Below, in pieces: positions 42,814 through 53,655 of a DNA stretch of 64,000 nucleotides (position 1 is its first letter; every line of letters begins with the position of its first letter). Source of the DNA: Diphasiastrum complanatum (lineage: Eukaryota; Streptophyta; Lycopodiopsida; Lycopodiales; Lycopodiaceae); assembly GCA_029204225.1 (NCBI GenBank), contig CM055096.1:3690014-3754013 (forward strand), written 5' to 3'. Made by a program: the position numbers and the translations under genes. The notes beneath the pieces are model-generated. The model was not told the origin of the DNA, searched no databases, and saw nothing but the letters and a program-made list of their open reading frames with translations.

Positions 42814-43990
42814 CTCGAACAATGTTCAAGTTATAGCTATATGGTCTCAGGAACAACCTCTTCTATACTGGTAACTCAATATTGCTTGAGTTACAGTTAA
42901 ATCCCTCATATGGTCTCAGGAATGACTACTACTTGTACTATTCGAGTTCTAGCTATATGGTCTCATATGGTCTCCAGAACAACCTCTTTTTGTACTAATA
43001 ACTCGAACAATGTTCAAGTTATAGCTATATGGTGTCAGGAATAGCTAGAACCTCTTGTTGTACTAATAACTCGAACAATGTTCAAGTTACAGCTATATTG
43101 TCTCAGGAACAACCTCTTCTATACTAATAACTTGAACACTGTTCGAGTAAGCACTATATTGTCTCAAGAACAACCTCTTCTACACTATAATAACTTGAAC
43201 AGTGTTCGAGTTACAACTATATGGTCTTAGGAATAACTATAACCTCTTGCTGTACTAATAACTTGAGCAATGTTCGAGTTACAACTTTATTGTCTCAGGA
43301 ACAACCTCTTCTATACTACTAACTCGAACATTGTTTGAGTTAAAACTATATTGTCTCAAGAACCACCTCTTCTACACTGCTAACTAAAACACTATTAGAG
43401 TTGCCACTATATTGTCTCAAGAACAACCTCTTCTATACTAGTAGCTCGAACGATGCTCTAAATATAGCTATATTGCTCATATGGTCTCAGGAAGAACCTC
43501 TTCTATGCTAATAACTCAAACAATGTTCGAGTTACAACTATATGACCTCAAGAACAACCTCTTTTATTACTAGTAACTCAAACAATGTTTGAGTTACAGC
43601 TATATGGTCTCAGGACAACCTCTTCTATAATGATAACTCGAACATTTCTCGAGTTACAACTATGTTGCTCATATGGTCTCAAGAACAACCTTTTGTTGTA
43701 CTCATAACTAGAACACTATATGGTCTCCGGAACAATCTCTTCTATACTAATAACTTGAACAGTGCTCGAGATACAGCTATATCGCTCATAGGGTCTCAGG
43801 AACAACCTCTTGTTGTACTGATAACTTGAACAATGCTCGAGTTACAATTATATCGCTCATATGGTCTCAAGGAATACCTCTTTTTGTGCTAGTAACTCGA
43901 ACAATGTTCGAGTTACAACTATATGGTCTCATGTGGTCTGAAGAACCACTTTATTTTGTACTAATAACTCGAACATAGTTTGAGTTGTAA
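42775..43990. repeat. Palindromic minisatellite array (copy B)
   Basis: About 19 irregular units of roughly 61 bp. Each carries ATGGTCTCAGGAACAACCTC, then TTCTATACTAATAACTCGAA, then an inverted repeat around AACTCGAAC-AAT-GTTCGAGTT. The best unit (43892-43916) has perfect 11-bp arms with a 3-base loop. The first unit overlaps the 3' end of the family Y RNase H frame, so the array probably grew from the element's own 3' region. Copy A has only about one and a half units. Confidence 0.85.
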
Positions 43991-45176
43991 AAACCTCTTG
44001 TTACAATTCTAGCCTATTCCATCACTAAAGTTTTCTCAATGTTCAGCCTGTCCATGTGACATCTTACGTGCTGTAGATTCAAAATGCAATTGAGGGTGTT
44101 GAATTGATTTCTCAATTAGGACCTATATTGCGTGTGTGTCTCTTGTTGGCTTCATGGCTATATGTGAGAGCGCCAGGGCTGGGCCTAGCCGAGAACGGTA
44201 CCCCGTCGTCGATGAGGAGTCGAATCTGTATATGTTTCAAGAGATTATAGCCTGGAGACAGCTTTAGCAAATTTGATGATAGCTTAACTGAGAGCCAAAT
44301 GATCGTCCACATCACGTGCAATTCTTCTGAATGCTTGTGAAGCCCAAACTACACCCACGATATTTGAATATGAGTGTTTCTGATCGTTTTTGAGATTGAT
44401 TACACTTTGATTTATTGAGAAAATTGTTTGTTGACTGCATTGATCTATTGTTGTGAAAATGATGGACATTTTTCCAATTTAAGACGAGTGAATGCAGCGT
44501 TTTGTTCCTGCGACTAGATTTTCATGTCAAATCATTTGACTTTGCTGGTGAAATCTATCACTAGTCATTAAGACTAATGCTATCAATAAGAGCCAATTTA
44601 AAATCTTGAAGGTAAACAATTGTGAAAGCACAACTCTAGCGATTTCTTGAAGGATCAATCACAACTGTAGAGAGACAGCCCTGGTGTGGCCATCGTTGTT
44701 GCCTGCTGCCCGTGAGGGAGAGTTTTTATAATGCGTGATGGCTCTCCTCTTTGATTAGCCATCTAACGTGTAAAAATTGATGCCATTGAAGCTGCCACAA
44801 AGTACTTGAAGATTTTGGAAGGAAAGTTCAAAAGCAAAAAGTAGGAACTAAAGAGAAAAAACTTGTTGTCTACTGCCTCTGAAATCTTGCTGCCTGCATC
44901 ACACTTCAGATTGGTTGTATGTACCTTCGCACTTCAGATTTTGTCTACTAAAAATGAATGCAAAACACATTTCGCCATCAACATGTCATCTTGCGCAGTT
45001 CCATGCCACCTTCATCTATATCTGCATCGCCTCTCCACAAAACAACAAAATCAAAATTTGATTAAGGAATGTTGTTCAAGTTAGTAGTACAAGAAGAGCT
45101 TGTTCCTGATATCACATAGCTGTAGATAATCAAATGGCTCAATTATGCTTGAAATGTAGCTTTGGTCTAGTAGTAC
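43991..45176. other. Unassigned spacer sequence
   Basis: No recognised gene or repeat. A short GC-richer island (about 44170-44225) stands out from AT-rich surroundings but encodes nothing recognised. Confidence 0.35.
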
Positions 45177-45984
45177 ATGACATTCATCACTCCACATAGC
45201 TCATTGCATAAATATATGGCAGAGGTGGCTCTTAATTGCAAATATATTCAGACGCTGCAGGATGGAATCACAACTTTTATGCGAACTCTAAGTGGGGATA
45301 CTATCATAAACTACAAAGGCATAAATGATAAATATGGGATATCAAAACATGGTTTTGATAATATGTTTAGTTGGTCTAAGGAGTGGCTAAAAATAAGCAT
45401 CAACAAGTCCAAGAAGAAAGTTGAACTACCTACACTAGTGCAAAACGAGCTACGAATGATGGCATTCAAAAGAATTAGTGGCATCAAGGCATATGTTTTT
45501 TTCTTTGCCATGGAAAATAGTTAATGCTGGCTTGGAAGCAGAGACAACTATTGAGATTGTGTCTGCCATTGGAGTTGACAACAATATAGGGTTGGTCATA
45601 TTGGACACAACTTCAAGGAAAGATGCATGGAGTATAGAAGGGTATAGAAGAATATTTGAATGCATTGCAAATGTGCATGGAGGAAATTCATATGTTTTTC
45701 TTGCTCTTGTAGATTATGAAAATTCTTTTGTTCAATTGATGAAATTTCTAAAAGGTATTCAGAGGACAGTGGAATTACATTATGGATCATATAAAAAAGA
45801 AACTAAGAAGAGCAAAAAGGTGATAAAAGGACATGACCTTGTGGTGGTTGTTGCTCGCATTTCAAGGTTGGACGAAAATGAAGATTTTGAAGGACTGATT
45901 ATAGAATCACAACCCGATATAAGCTTTCGCGAGAGCTCAAATGCAATTAAGAAACAAGATTTCAAACGGGCAATTAAATCATGA
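45177..45984 (+). pseudogene. Unrecognised protein fragment, probably one gene split by a frameshift
   Basis: Two overlapping frames (45177-45524 and 45478-45984) join at a run of seven T's near 45493, as expected for a slippage frameshift. Together they would give about 250 residues. The first has FSWSKEWLKISINKSKKKVE; the second has LPWKIVNAGLEAETTIEIV, an acidic/aromatic middle (YVFLALVDYENSF) and a Lys-rich stretch. No known domain is recognised. The 3' end runs into mitochondrial nad2-like sequence, so the true C-terminus is lost. Confidence 0.45.
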
Positions 45985-46163
45985 GCCGGGATCATAAAAA
46001 GCATACTGCCAGTAGATAGTAAATTTAATACAATAGTTTCAAAAACATTCAAACTCTCTTGTTTGAAATGATCCAAACACATAGCAATAGTACTAGCTGT
46101 ATGTAATAATAAATTTTTTTGGCAAATATATGTAAAATTATCTTTTATTAAAGTATTATAGAA
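45960..46163 (-). pseudogene. nad2: Mitochondrial nad2 fragment (NUMT)
   Basis: The minus-strand frame reads [13 protein letters not shown]...[13 protein letters not shown]...[17 protein letters not shown] and HDLIA. From memory this corresponds to the N-terminal half of plant mitochondrial NADH dehydrogenase subunit 2, including the hydrophobic segment before DLIAMYLAIELQSL. Only about 68 codons are present, fused in frame to plastid-like rpoC1. It cannot function as nad2 in the nucleus. Confidence 0.65.
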
Positions 46164-46502
46164 GGAATAATCGACTCGTTTTCCAAGTAAATTTTCACGA
46201 AATCTTCCTTCTTTGCCTTGAATTATATCTAAAAAGGATTTGAAAGGTCTTCCATTAACATCTGTCATGGGTTCTTTACCCATGCCATTATCAAAAAGTG
46301 CATCTACAACTTCTTGAACTAATTTCTTTTGACAAACTATTACCCCTTCTGGTGTAAATGTTCTTTTCTTCAGGAAATCAATGAGACAGTTATTTCAAAA
46401 AATTATTCTCCAATAAAGTTCATTTATATCCGAACTAATTATTTCACCATTGTTTAATCGAATCATAGGTCTCAATTCAGGAGGAAGAGTAGGTTCGAAT
46501 CC
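46164..46502 (-). pseudogene. rpoC1: Plastid rpoC1 fragment (organelle-derived)
   Basis: The minus-strand frame contains [19 protein letters not shown], a [29 protein letters not shown], then [20 protein letters not shown] and RVDYS. This is the conserved beta' subunit core of plastid RNA polymerase just before the GRSVIVVGP motif, which is replaced here by nad2. About 110 codons with one internal stop. RFREN is the form I associate with non-angiosperm plastids; this is a recollection. Confidence 0.85.
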
Positions 46503-46568
46503 TGCCTTTTGCAATGCCGAAGTCTAATTCGTATTCAAAAAATAGAAGCCAAGCACCCGTTTTTGTGC

Positions 46569-46703
46569 TTAACCTTTCATGCCATTAATAAATTCCACTG
46601 CAATAGTCCCACGAATTCTAAAAGTAATAACCAGAATGGCCAGCCCACTAGCGGATTTTGCAGCTGCCACCGTTAACACAAATAGAGCAAAGAATCGACC
46701 CAT
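46569..46703 (-). pseudogene. nad4L: Mitochondrial nad4L C-terminal fragment (NUMT)
   Basis: The 44-codon frame begins [20 protein letters not shown], then has [20 protein letters not shown] and GMKG and a stop. This is the C-terminal half of mitochondrial NADH dehydrogenase subunit 4L (normally preceded by DDMMGQ). The N-terminal half is replaced by unrelated sequence. MKG before the stop is the ending I recall from bryophyte-type mitochondria rather than the angiosperm one. Confidence 0.85.
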
Positions 46704-46709
46704 CTATAC

Positions 46710-47460
46710 CTCAGAAGTAGCATCCCAATCCATTCTCACTCCTTGTCTCTCCAATAATTTGAATAATGATTGCATATTGTTGGCATGCACATACTTGTTT
46801 TCTCCTTGGTGGGAGACCACTTTACGGGGAATTTTTGCATAAACTGACAAAAATTGTGATTAGTATTTAAACAAATAAACAATAATTTAGGATAGTGCAA
46901 GAAGATTAGCAAGATAAAATTTGAATGGGTGGGAGACCTACAAAATGGGCATGAAAGAACCCTGGCCGCCGCTATCCAAGTGAAAATGCACTGTAGTCTC
47001 CAGTCGCTTCTTAGGTGTCTCTAATTGTTCCTTGAAACAATCTAGATTTTCTCGTAATTCTTTCCTCCCTAGCTTCCAGTCATCCTTGTGCATGTTAGAC
47101 GGCCTAGATATGCCATCTTTCACTACATCTTGGATCTCCGATTTACGGTGGCTCATCACGGCTCTCATGTAGCTCACCATCCATTTTTGATGAAATTGCA
47201 TATCATGAGAGGGGAGTGGAAAGTCTCTATACAACTGGTCAATGACATAATTATTGTCTTTATCATCTTTTTTGCGCCAATCCTTTAAAATGTCCTTGTT
47301 GAAGACCAAATGCATGGCTGCCTCATGTGAGTGATGACACGAGCACTATGGTCATCCTCAAGTTTGTATAAATCCCTTTGGAAGTTGTGAATTGATTTAT
47401 GACATATTCTCTCAAAGGAATGGGCAACTTCATCACCATAGTGGCATTGCTTAAACGTAG
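46710..47460 (-). pseudogene. Unrecognised gene fragment with a possible intron
   Basis: The main minus-strand frame (47315-46938) begins MHLVFNKDILKDWRKKDDKD and contains FHQKWMVSYMRAVMSHRKSE. Upstream a +1-shifted frame (GDEVAHSFERICHKSIHNFQ) appears to be its continuation across a frameshift near 47320. Downstream, GTAGGTCTCCC near 46940 and TTTTGTCAG near 46850 resemble splice sites. The following frame (KIPRKVVSHQGENKYVHANN) ends just before nad4L. It could be a host gene or a DNA-transposon gene. No family recognised. Confidence 0.35.
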
Positions 47461-48244
47461 ATCAAGGATCACTAGTAAGATAACATATAGAAGATTTAAG
47501 TTTAATAGGTTTCCAATAGTTTCAACTAGTCTAATTCCAAAACATCTAGATTAGATCTCATTTACAAAAAATGAATTGCATACATAGTAAATTTCACCCA
47601 GCTACCTTCAGCTTGTGTAAACCTAAATGCAAAATGACATCATACATAGTGAACCTTAGTGAACCAAATAGAACCTTATTGAACCATATCAAATCCTATG
47701 AACCAAACACTAAACAATGCTTGCTTTAGAGCGACATAGATGTTGCATAGCTCCAAAATTCTATACAGAAGCAAATTTTTTTAAGAAGAAATAATTTTTT
47801 TGTATATATTTATTTCTTTGTCATTCTCAAAACATTGTTGCAATGAATTGTGATGTTTGTATGTTTGTGTGTGTGTGTGTGTGTGTGTACATGAGACGTC
47901 AAATAAATGTATAATAAAAAGAAAGTCTGATGAGCATTATATGAGACACCTTATAGAATAAAAAATGGAATAAAACCAAGTTGTTAAATATTTTCAAGCT
48001 TCTGCAAGGAATATACTCATCATTTGCTGCATATGAGTATTGTCACCAATATTATTTTGAGTCCCTAATAGTTTCAAGGTTCTGCATGAAATAGACTCAT
48101 CGTTCAAGCATATGAGGGTGCAAAAGTCCAGATGGCAATAAATGTATTGCTACCAATATCATTTTGAATCCCTTTACTGGTAATTTTGATGCACATATAA
48201 GATCTTGCTGTGAAGAATTGAAAAGGATTATCTATGTTAGATAT
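47461..48244. other. Unassigned sequence with (TG)n
   Basis: AT-rich and non-coding. It includes a (TG)n run at 47865-47888 and two loosely similar blocks near 47995-48060 and 48065-48180 (TTCTGCAAGGAATATACTCATC and TTCTGCATGAAATAGACTCATC phrases). Confidence 0.45.
47865..47888. repeat. (TG)n microsatellite
   Basis: Twelve uninterrupted TG dinucleotides. Confidence 0.93.
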
Positions 48245-48945
48245 AGGGGTCTTATGTTTTTTACATCAAGCATCTAGGTGTAGGATGTTGATAGGAATAT
48301 ATTTGGCATAGATGGCAAATTATGCTTTTCCACTTCTAATGCCACTATTGAGCCAAAATAGAGTAAAAGGCTAAACACGTGCCAACTAGAGTGTAGACAA
48401 GTGTAAAGTTTTTGTTTGATGAATTCCAAGAGGTCCAATAGGATTTAGAGGTGGAACCTTGTGAGGTCCAATAGGAAATTGAGGTGTGCTTGAATATAGT
48501 CCAATAGAATTAAGAGGTGCATGGATCAATGATCCAATAGGATCAAGAGGTGACAAAATATGGTCCAATCATAGTTAAGCATAGTGATAGCTCGTGGACC
48601 TACTAGTATCATTGTACTCCTCATTTTGAAGCTAATTGATTTGGTGATTTCATGGATTTTGTGAGTTATTGGATTTCTAGCTTTCTCTCTCTACCCAAGA
48701 GCTCATGATGCATTTTCTCTCTCTACCCGAGGAGAGCAACTTGTTTTTACTTAGATTATTTTTTTAATACTTCCCACACGTGTGAGTGAGAGTTGGAAGT
48801 GATTGAATGCATGTAGTAGTGTGTTTTTGCCATAGGATTCAAGATTGATCTTGAATCTCAATCTAGTCTTGATCTTGGTGCATCTACACACCTTAGGAGA
48901 TCACAAGTACATGTAGTGGATAGTCCACATGTGTGAAATTCAACA
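48245..48945 (-). repeat. LTR-like family B copy, truncated
   Basis: Reverse complement of the insert at 25793-27157 with a single internal unit. It begins (minus strand) TGTTGAATTTCACACATG at 48945, carries a CACACGTGTG palindrome at 48775-48784, and loses similarity after CCTACACCTAGATGC near 48260. More diverged than the copy in gypsy. Confidence 0.8.
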
Positions 48946-49409
48946 CTTGCCATAGTTTTTATTTTTCTAGGCAAAGCCGCACCTCTGATTCTACTGCCAT
49001 GATATTTAAAGTATTTTTTTTCCATAATGAGATTGTTGTTTTTTTTAGGTTTTTTATTAAGTGGTTTTATTATACTTTCCTTTTTCATAATTTTTAATCT
49101 ATGGTTTCTATCATTTTTGTTTTTCATTTTCTTTTCACCTTTCTGTTTCATGATTTTTTTTAAAAATCTCGGTTGTATTTTTTATCATATTGTTTTTAGT
49201 CTTCTCATTTTTGAACTATCATTTCCTTGTTGAATGAATGATAAACAATAGAACATATATGAATCAACAACGTACAAATTTTGCATCCGAGGAAAAGCAA
49301 TTGTGGTATGTGTATTGACTAACATATCTATAATTCTATATGTCACTTCATCTTCAATATGTCACTTTTGAATGGCTTTCATTCCATGAGGCTGGCCTTC
49401 GATTCTAGC
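48946..49409. other. T-rich unassigned sequence
   Basis: Strongly T-rich (49010-49210). The short hydrophobic frames there are a composition effect. No gene or repeat recognised. Confidence 0.4.
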
Positions 49410-51330
49410 TATGCTCTTGCATCTATGGATGATTTCATAAGATGTGGTTAATTAGCTGAAGCTCAAAACTGGAAGTTTCTGAAGCTTAGTTAGTAAGTGA
49501 GCAATCCATAGTGATTTGAGCAAAAAACAAGGTGTCTTTACTGATAGAATTCAAATTTAAGCTATCTCAAGTGATAAATGTCAATGAAAGTATAAATGTT
49601 ATATTGCAACATAGGCATCAAAGTAAAGATATTGGAAGTGACAAACAATGTACCTGAGATACATTGAGTGATACGGGTCAAGTTCATCGAAAATGAATTC
49701 AACTAAACTAAAAAATGTTCATATCTTTATGCTCTTGCATCTATGGATGATTTCATAAGATGTGGTTAATTAGCTGAAGGTCAAAACTGGAAGTTTCTGA
49801 AGCTCAATCAGTAAGTGAGCAATCCATAGTGATTTGAGCAAAAAACAAGGTGTCTTTACTGATAGAATCTCACGTGATAAGGATCAATTTCATCATTAAC
49901 ATATTGAGGTCGAGCAATTTGAAATTCCTAAACTTAATGTTTGTCAAATTCAATCATTGAATGATACATGTCAATGAAAAATATCCAAATTACATTGCAA
50001 TGTAGGCATCAAAGTGAATCAAATTCAAGCTACCTCAAAGATATGCATGAAATTTGTGACATCTAAATTTCTAAAACTTGATGGTTCTTAAGTTTGATTA
50101 CTTGATGTGCAATCTTGATTTCAATCACTCAATGGGATATGTCGATTGATAAAGATCCAAAATACAAGTTTGGTATTAAACTATCTCAAGTGATATACAA
50201 ATCTGGGCTATTTACATTTTCAAAACTTGAAGTTTCTCAAGCTCAATCAATAAGTGAGCAATATAGAGGTTTATGAGCTAAAAACCAACTGTCATTAGTG
50301 ATAGAAATCAAATTTAAGCTATCTCGATTAAGGATCAATTCCATCCATAACATGTGGAGATCGAGCAGTTGGAAATTCATAAAGTCAATATTGATTGAAT
50401 TTTCTTGGGTAATATGCATACAATTTGACTAGTCTGAATGTTGTAAACTTGAAATTCCTAGGATTCAATCGAGCAATATTTGATGATAAGGGCCAAAATC
50501 AAGCTATCTTGAGTGATAGAAAACAGAATGGAGCCATTTGTAGTGATATGGATTAAACTCATGGATACACAAACAAAAGTAGCCAATCTAATCCTCTAAT
50601 TGAAAATGGTCAATTTTAATCTCTAAATGAGTTATGGCTATTGACAAGGGTTCGTCAAAATCAAGATAGCTTACGACATAGGCATCAAGTGATAGATGTC
50701 AAATTGGAGCTATATCAGGTTGTAGGAATCAATTTGATTAATAATGAATTGGACTAGAGCAATTCAAATGTCTCACACTCAAGGTTGGCCGAACTGAATC
50801 ACTAGATGAGGTTTGTCATGTGCTAAGGACCAAAACTGCATTTCAAACTTAGACTTTATTGAGCCATTTGAATGTTCCAAATTAAAATTTATCAAATTCA
50901 ATCAACCAATGAGTGATCTTGAGGATAAGGACCAATGTCGAGCTATCGTGAGTGAGAAAAAACAAATTTAAATCTCAAGTGATTAAAATCACATGTTTGG
51001 AACCGAAATCAAGCTATCTTGTATGATGTGGTTCAAGTTTGAGCCATTTACAAGATTCCATGAATTTGATCACTAAATGAGGATCTTGAATGATAGGATC
51101 CAAAATCAAGCTATCTCGGGTGAACAAAACCAAATTTGAGCTACCCCAAGTAATAGAGGTCTATTTCATCGAAAAGAGACCGAACTATAGTAATTTGAAT
51201 GTCCTAAACTTGACATTGTTTCTTTTGATCACACAATGAGAAATTTCAAGTGATGAAAGTTAGATTTGCATGTTAGACATCAAACTCAAGCTTGAGTGAT
51301 AGACATAAAATTGATCTAGCGCAAAATCTA
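49410..51330. repeat. Degenerate CAAGCTATC...GTGATA repeat block, second locus
   Basis: Same phrase vocabulary as 13456-14550. It contains a clear direct repeat of about 145 bp starting TATGCTCTTGCATCTATGGA at 49410 and 49729, with a third worn copy near 50210. 50730-51320 aligns with 13960-14550. Non-coding. Confidence 0.6.
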
Positions 51331-52742
51331 AACATAAGATGAAGCAATATCGGGCTTTATGTTTAGTAATGTTCTTCTAAAATGAACTAAAAGTCTATAT
51401 TGAATGTGTGTACTTTATTTCTTCATATTCTCTTGTTGGAGCTCATTTAACCCTATATGTTATTCGAATTCCATTGAATACATGATCTAACACAATTCTC
51501 TTTGAATTAGAGATGATATACCACATAGATACTTGAGTTATACTACCAATTAACTAAAATTTTAATAGTTAACTTACTTAACTAAAATATGATAGTAACT
51601 AGGAAACTACTAACTAACTAGCTATCGAATGAACATTTATGCTACTATAGTTAGTTAACTATTATAGCACTAAACTAGTTAGTTAATTAATTATTCTGAT
51701 AGTCAATTAGTTAGTTTATAATAAGTAACCAACTAATAATAGCTAACTAATATCGAAAGTTTAGCATATTTGATATATAGTACTTAGATTAAGATTTAGT
51801 ATAGTTATATTTAGGTATTTTAGCTTTTGGTATTGAGTATATTATAGTAATATATAATCATACCAATACAATTTTTATTTCATATATATAAATTTATCTA
51901 GTATATTATACTATAAAATATACTAAAGTAAGTAATAAGTATTTAGTACAGTAAAAGTTATTCCAAATACACTTAAATTAAAAAAGACCTAGAAAATAAA
52001 ATATAAAGCAAAACAATTTTGATTTGAAATGATCCAAAACCCAAAATTTTCTTCCAAAGAAAACAAACAAAAACTCTTCTAATAAAAATAGTAGGAAAAT
52101 TAATTTTGTTTGAAATGTTCTCCTAATAAAATTGATGCATGAACATTTTTTAGTAAGAAAAACTTTTTCCAAGTTACAAATGGCCCTCAATGTATCTAGG
52201 AAAACTTTTTCCTAGTTACAAATGGTAGCAATGTATCTAGAGAATTAAAGGTATCCCTAGATGAAATTGATCAGCATACGTTTTATAACTAGGAAATAGT
52301 TAGAGGGGGATTATAAGGCATCCAAATGCATTTCTTAACCAAGAAAAATCGTGTGAAACTAGGAAATTTCACGTTTTTCCTATATAGGAAACGAACAAAA
52401 TTTTCTTGCGATTTCCTAGAGAGAGAATGACAGATTTTTGAGGTGAAAAAAAGGATGATGGATATTTTGCTCATGGAGGTGCTTTCAAAATACAAAGCAA
52501 ACCTAAGCACCTGGGGCTGCACAATTGAGTAGCTTCTTCTTGATGCTCTATATTACCTCTTCTTGAATATATAATAATCTATGGGTTGAAGGTTATGATG
52601 AATGGATTCTCAATCATGCAGATCACGTACCTACACCTTTAGCCATTCAACATGCAGCAGATCATAATCTTTTGAGCAATTAATGAGAATTGAAAGTAAA
52701 GAACAACTCTTTCAGGTGTCCATCAAGAATAGGACCCGTACA
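51331..52742. other. AT-rich unassigned sequence
   Basis: 51540-51960 is very AT-rich, with many TAACTAACTAGTTAGTT phrases. Around 52140-52240 a phrase AAAACTTTTTCC-AGTTACAAATGG...CAATGTATCTAG is repeated twice. No gene recognised. Confidence 0.45.
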
Positions 52743-52855
52743 TGTTGAATTTCACACGTGTGGATTGTCCACAACATGTACTTGTGATCTCCTAAGGTGT
52801 GTAGATGCACCAAGTTCAAGACTAGATTGAGATTCAAGATCAATCATAGATCCTA
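52743..52855 (+). repeat. LTR-like family B fragment (first about 113 bp)
   Basis: Starts TGTTGAATTTCACACGTG like 25793 and breaks off into the minisatellite of copy C. It supports TGTTGAATTTC as a true element end. Confidence 0.85.
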
Positions 52856-52857
52856 CC

Positions 52858-53655
52858 AAAAGAGGTTGTTCTTGAGGTCATATAGTTGTAACTCGAACAT
52901 TGTTCGAGTTATTAGCATAGAAGAGATTCTTCCTGAGACCATATGAGCAATATAGCTATATTTAGAGCATCGTTCGAGCTACTAGTATAGAAGAGGTTGT
53001 TCTTGAGACAATATAGTGGCAACTCTAATAGTGTTTTAGTTAGCAGTGTAGAAGAGGTTGTTCTTGAGACAATATAGTTTTAACTCAAACAATGTTCGAG
53101 TTAGTAGTATAGAAGAGGTTGTTCCTGAGACAATAAAGTTGTAACTCAAACATTGCTCAAGTTATTAGTACAACAAGAGCTTACAGCTATTCCTAAGACC
53201 ATATAGATGTAACTCGAACACTGTTCAAGTTATTATAGTGTAGAAGAGGTTGTTCTTGAGACAATATAGTGGTTACTCGAACAATGTTCAGGTTATTAGT
53301 ATAGAAGAGGTTGTTCCTGAGACAATATAGCTGTAACTTGAACATTGTTCGAGTTATTAGTACAACAAGAGGTTATAGCTATTCCTGACACCATATAGCT
53401 GTAACTTGAACATTGTTCGAGTTATTAGTACAAAAAGAGGTTGTTTTGGAGACCATATGAGACCATACAGCTAGAACTCGAATAGTACAAGTAGTAGTTG
53501 TTCCTGAGACCATATGAGGGATTTAGCTGTAACTCAAGCAATATTCGAGTTACTAGTATAGAAGAGGTTGTTCCTGAGACCATATAACTATAACTTGAAC
53601 ACTGTTCAAGTTACCGGTATAGAAGAGGTTGTTCTTGAGACCATATGCTGTAACT
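52858..53655. repeat. Palindromic minisatellite array (copy C)
   Basis: About 12-13 units, the reverse complement of 42775 to about 43545. Its outer end is cut inside the array by the family B fragment. Confidence 0.85.

Larger units (their letters stand above)
31015..43990 (+). mobile_element. Composite repeat, copy B
   Basis: Reading left to right: minus-strand copia family X (part of PR, Gag, leader, PBS, LTR), an unrecognised ORF fragment, the conserved non-coding block, the exon-like ORF, the SINE, plus-strand copia family Y, and a minisatellite. The same order, inverted, occurs in copy C (52858-62310 and beyond), and the right part matches copy A. Compared with A it lacks 8453-9497. 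Compared with C it keeps the family Y gag-integrase and has a 752-bp duplication in family X gag. Confidence 0.82.

Noticed and set aside
42775-43990. Regular short repeats with palindromes resembling a CRISPR array.
   Set aside because: Units are contiguous with no unique spacers, the context is a plant retrotransposon, and no cas genes are present.
45960-46703. Functional organelle genes or a stretch of organelle genome.
   Set aside because: Each gene is partial, one has an internal stop, origins are mixed, and the flanks are nuclear-type repeats.
49027-49233. Hydrophobic 68-residue frame resembling a membrane protein.
   Set aside because: It is the translation of a T-rich tract; no start context, no conservation.
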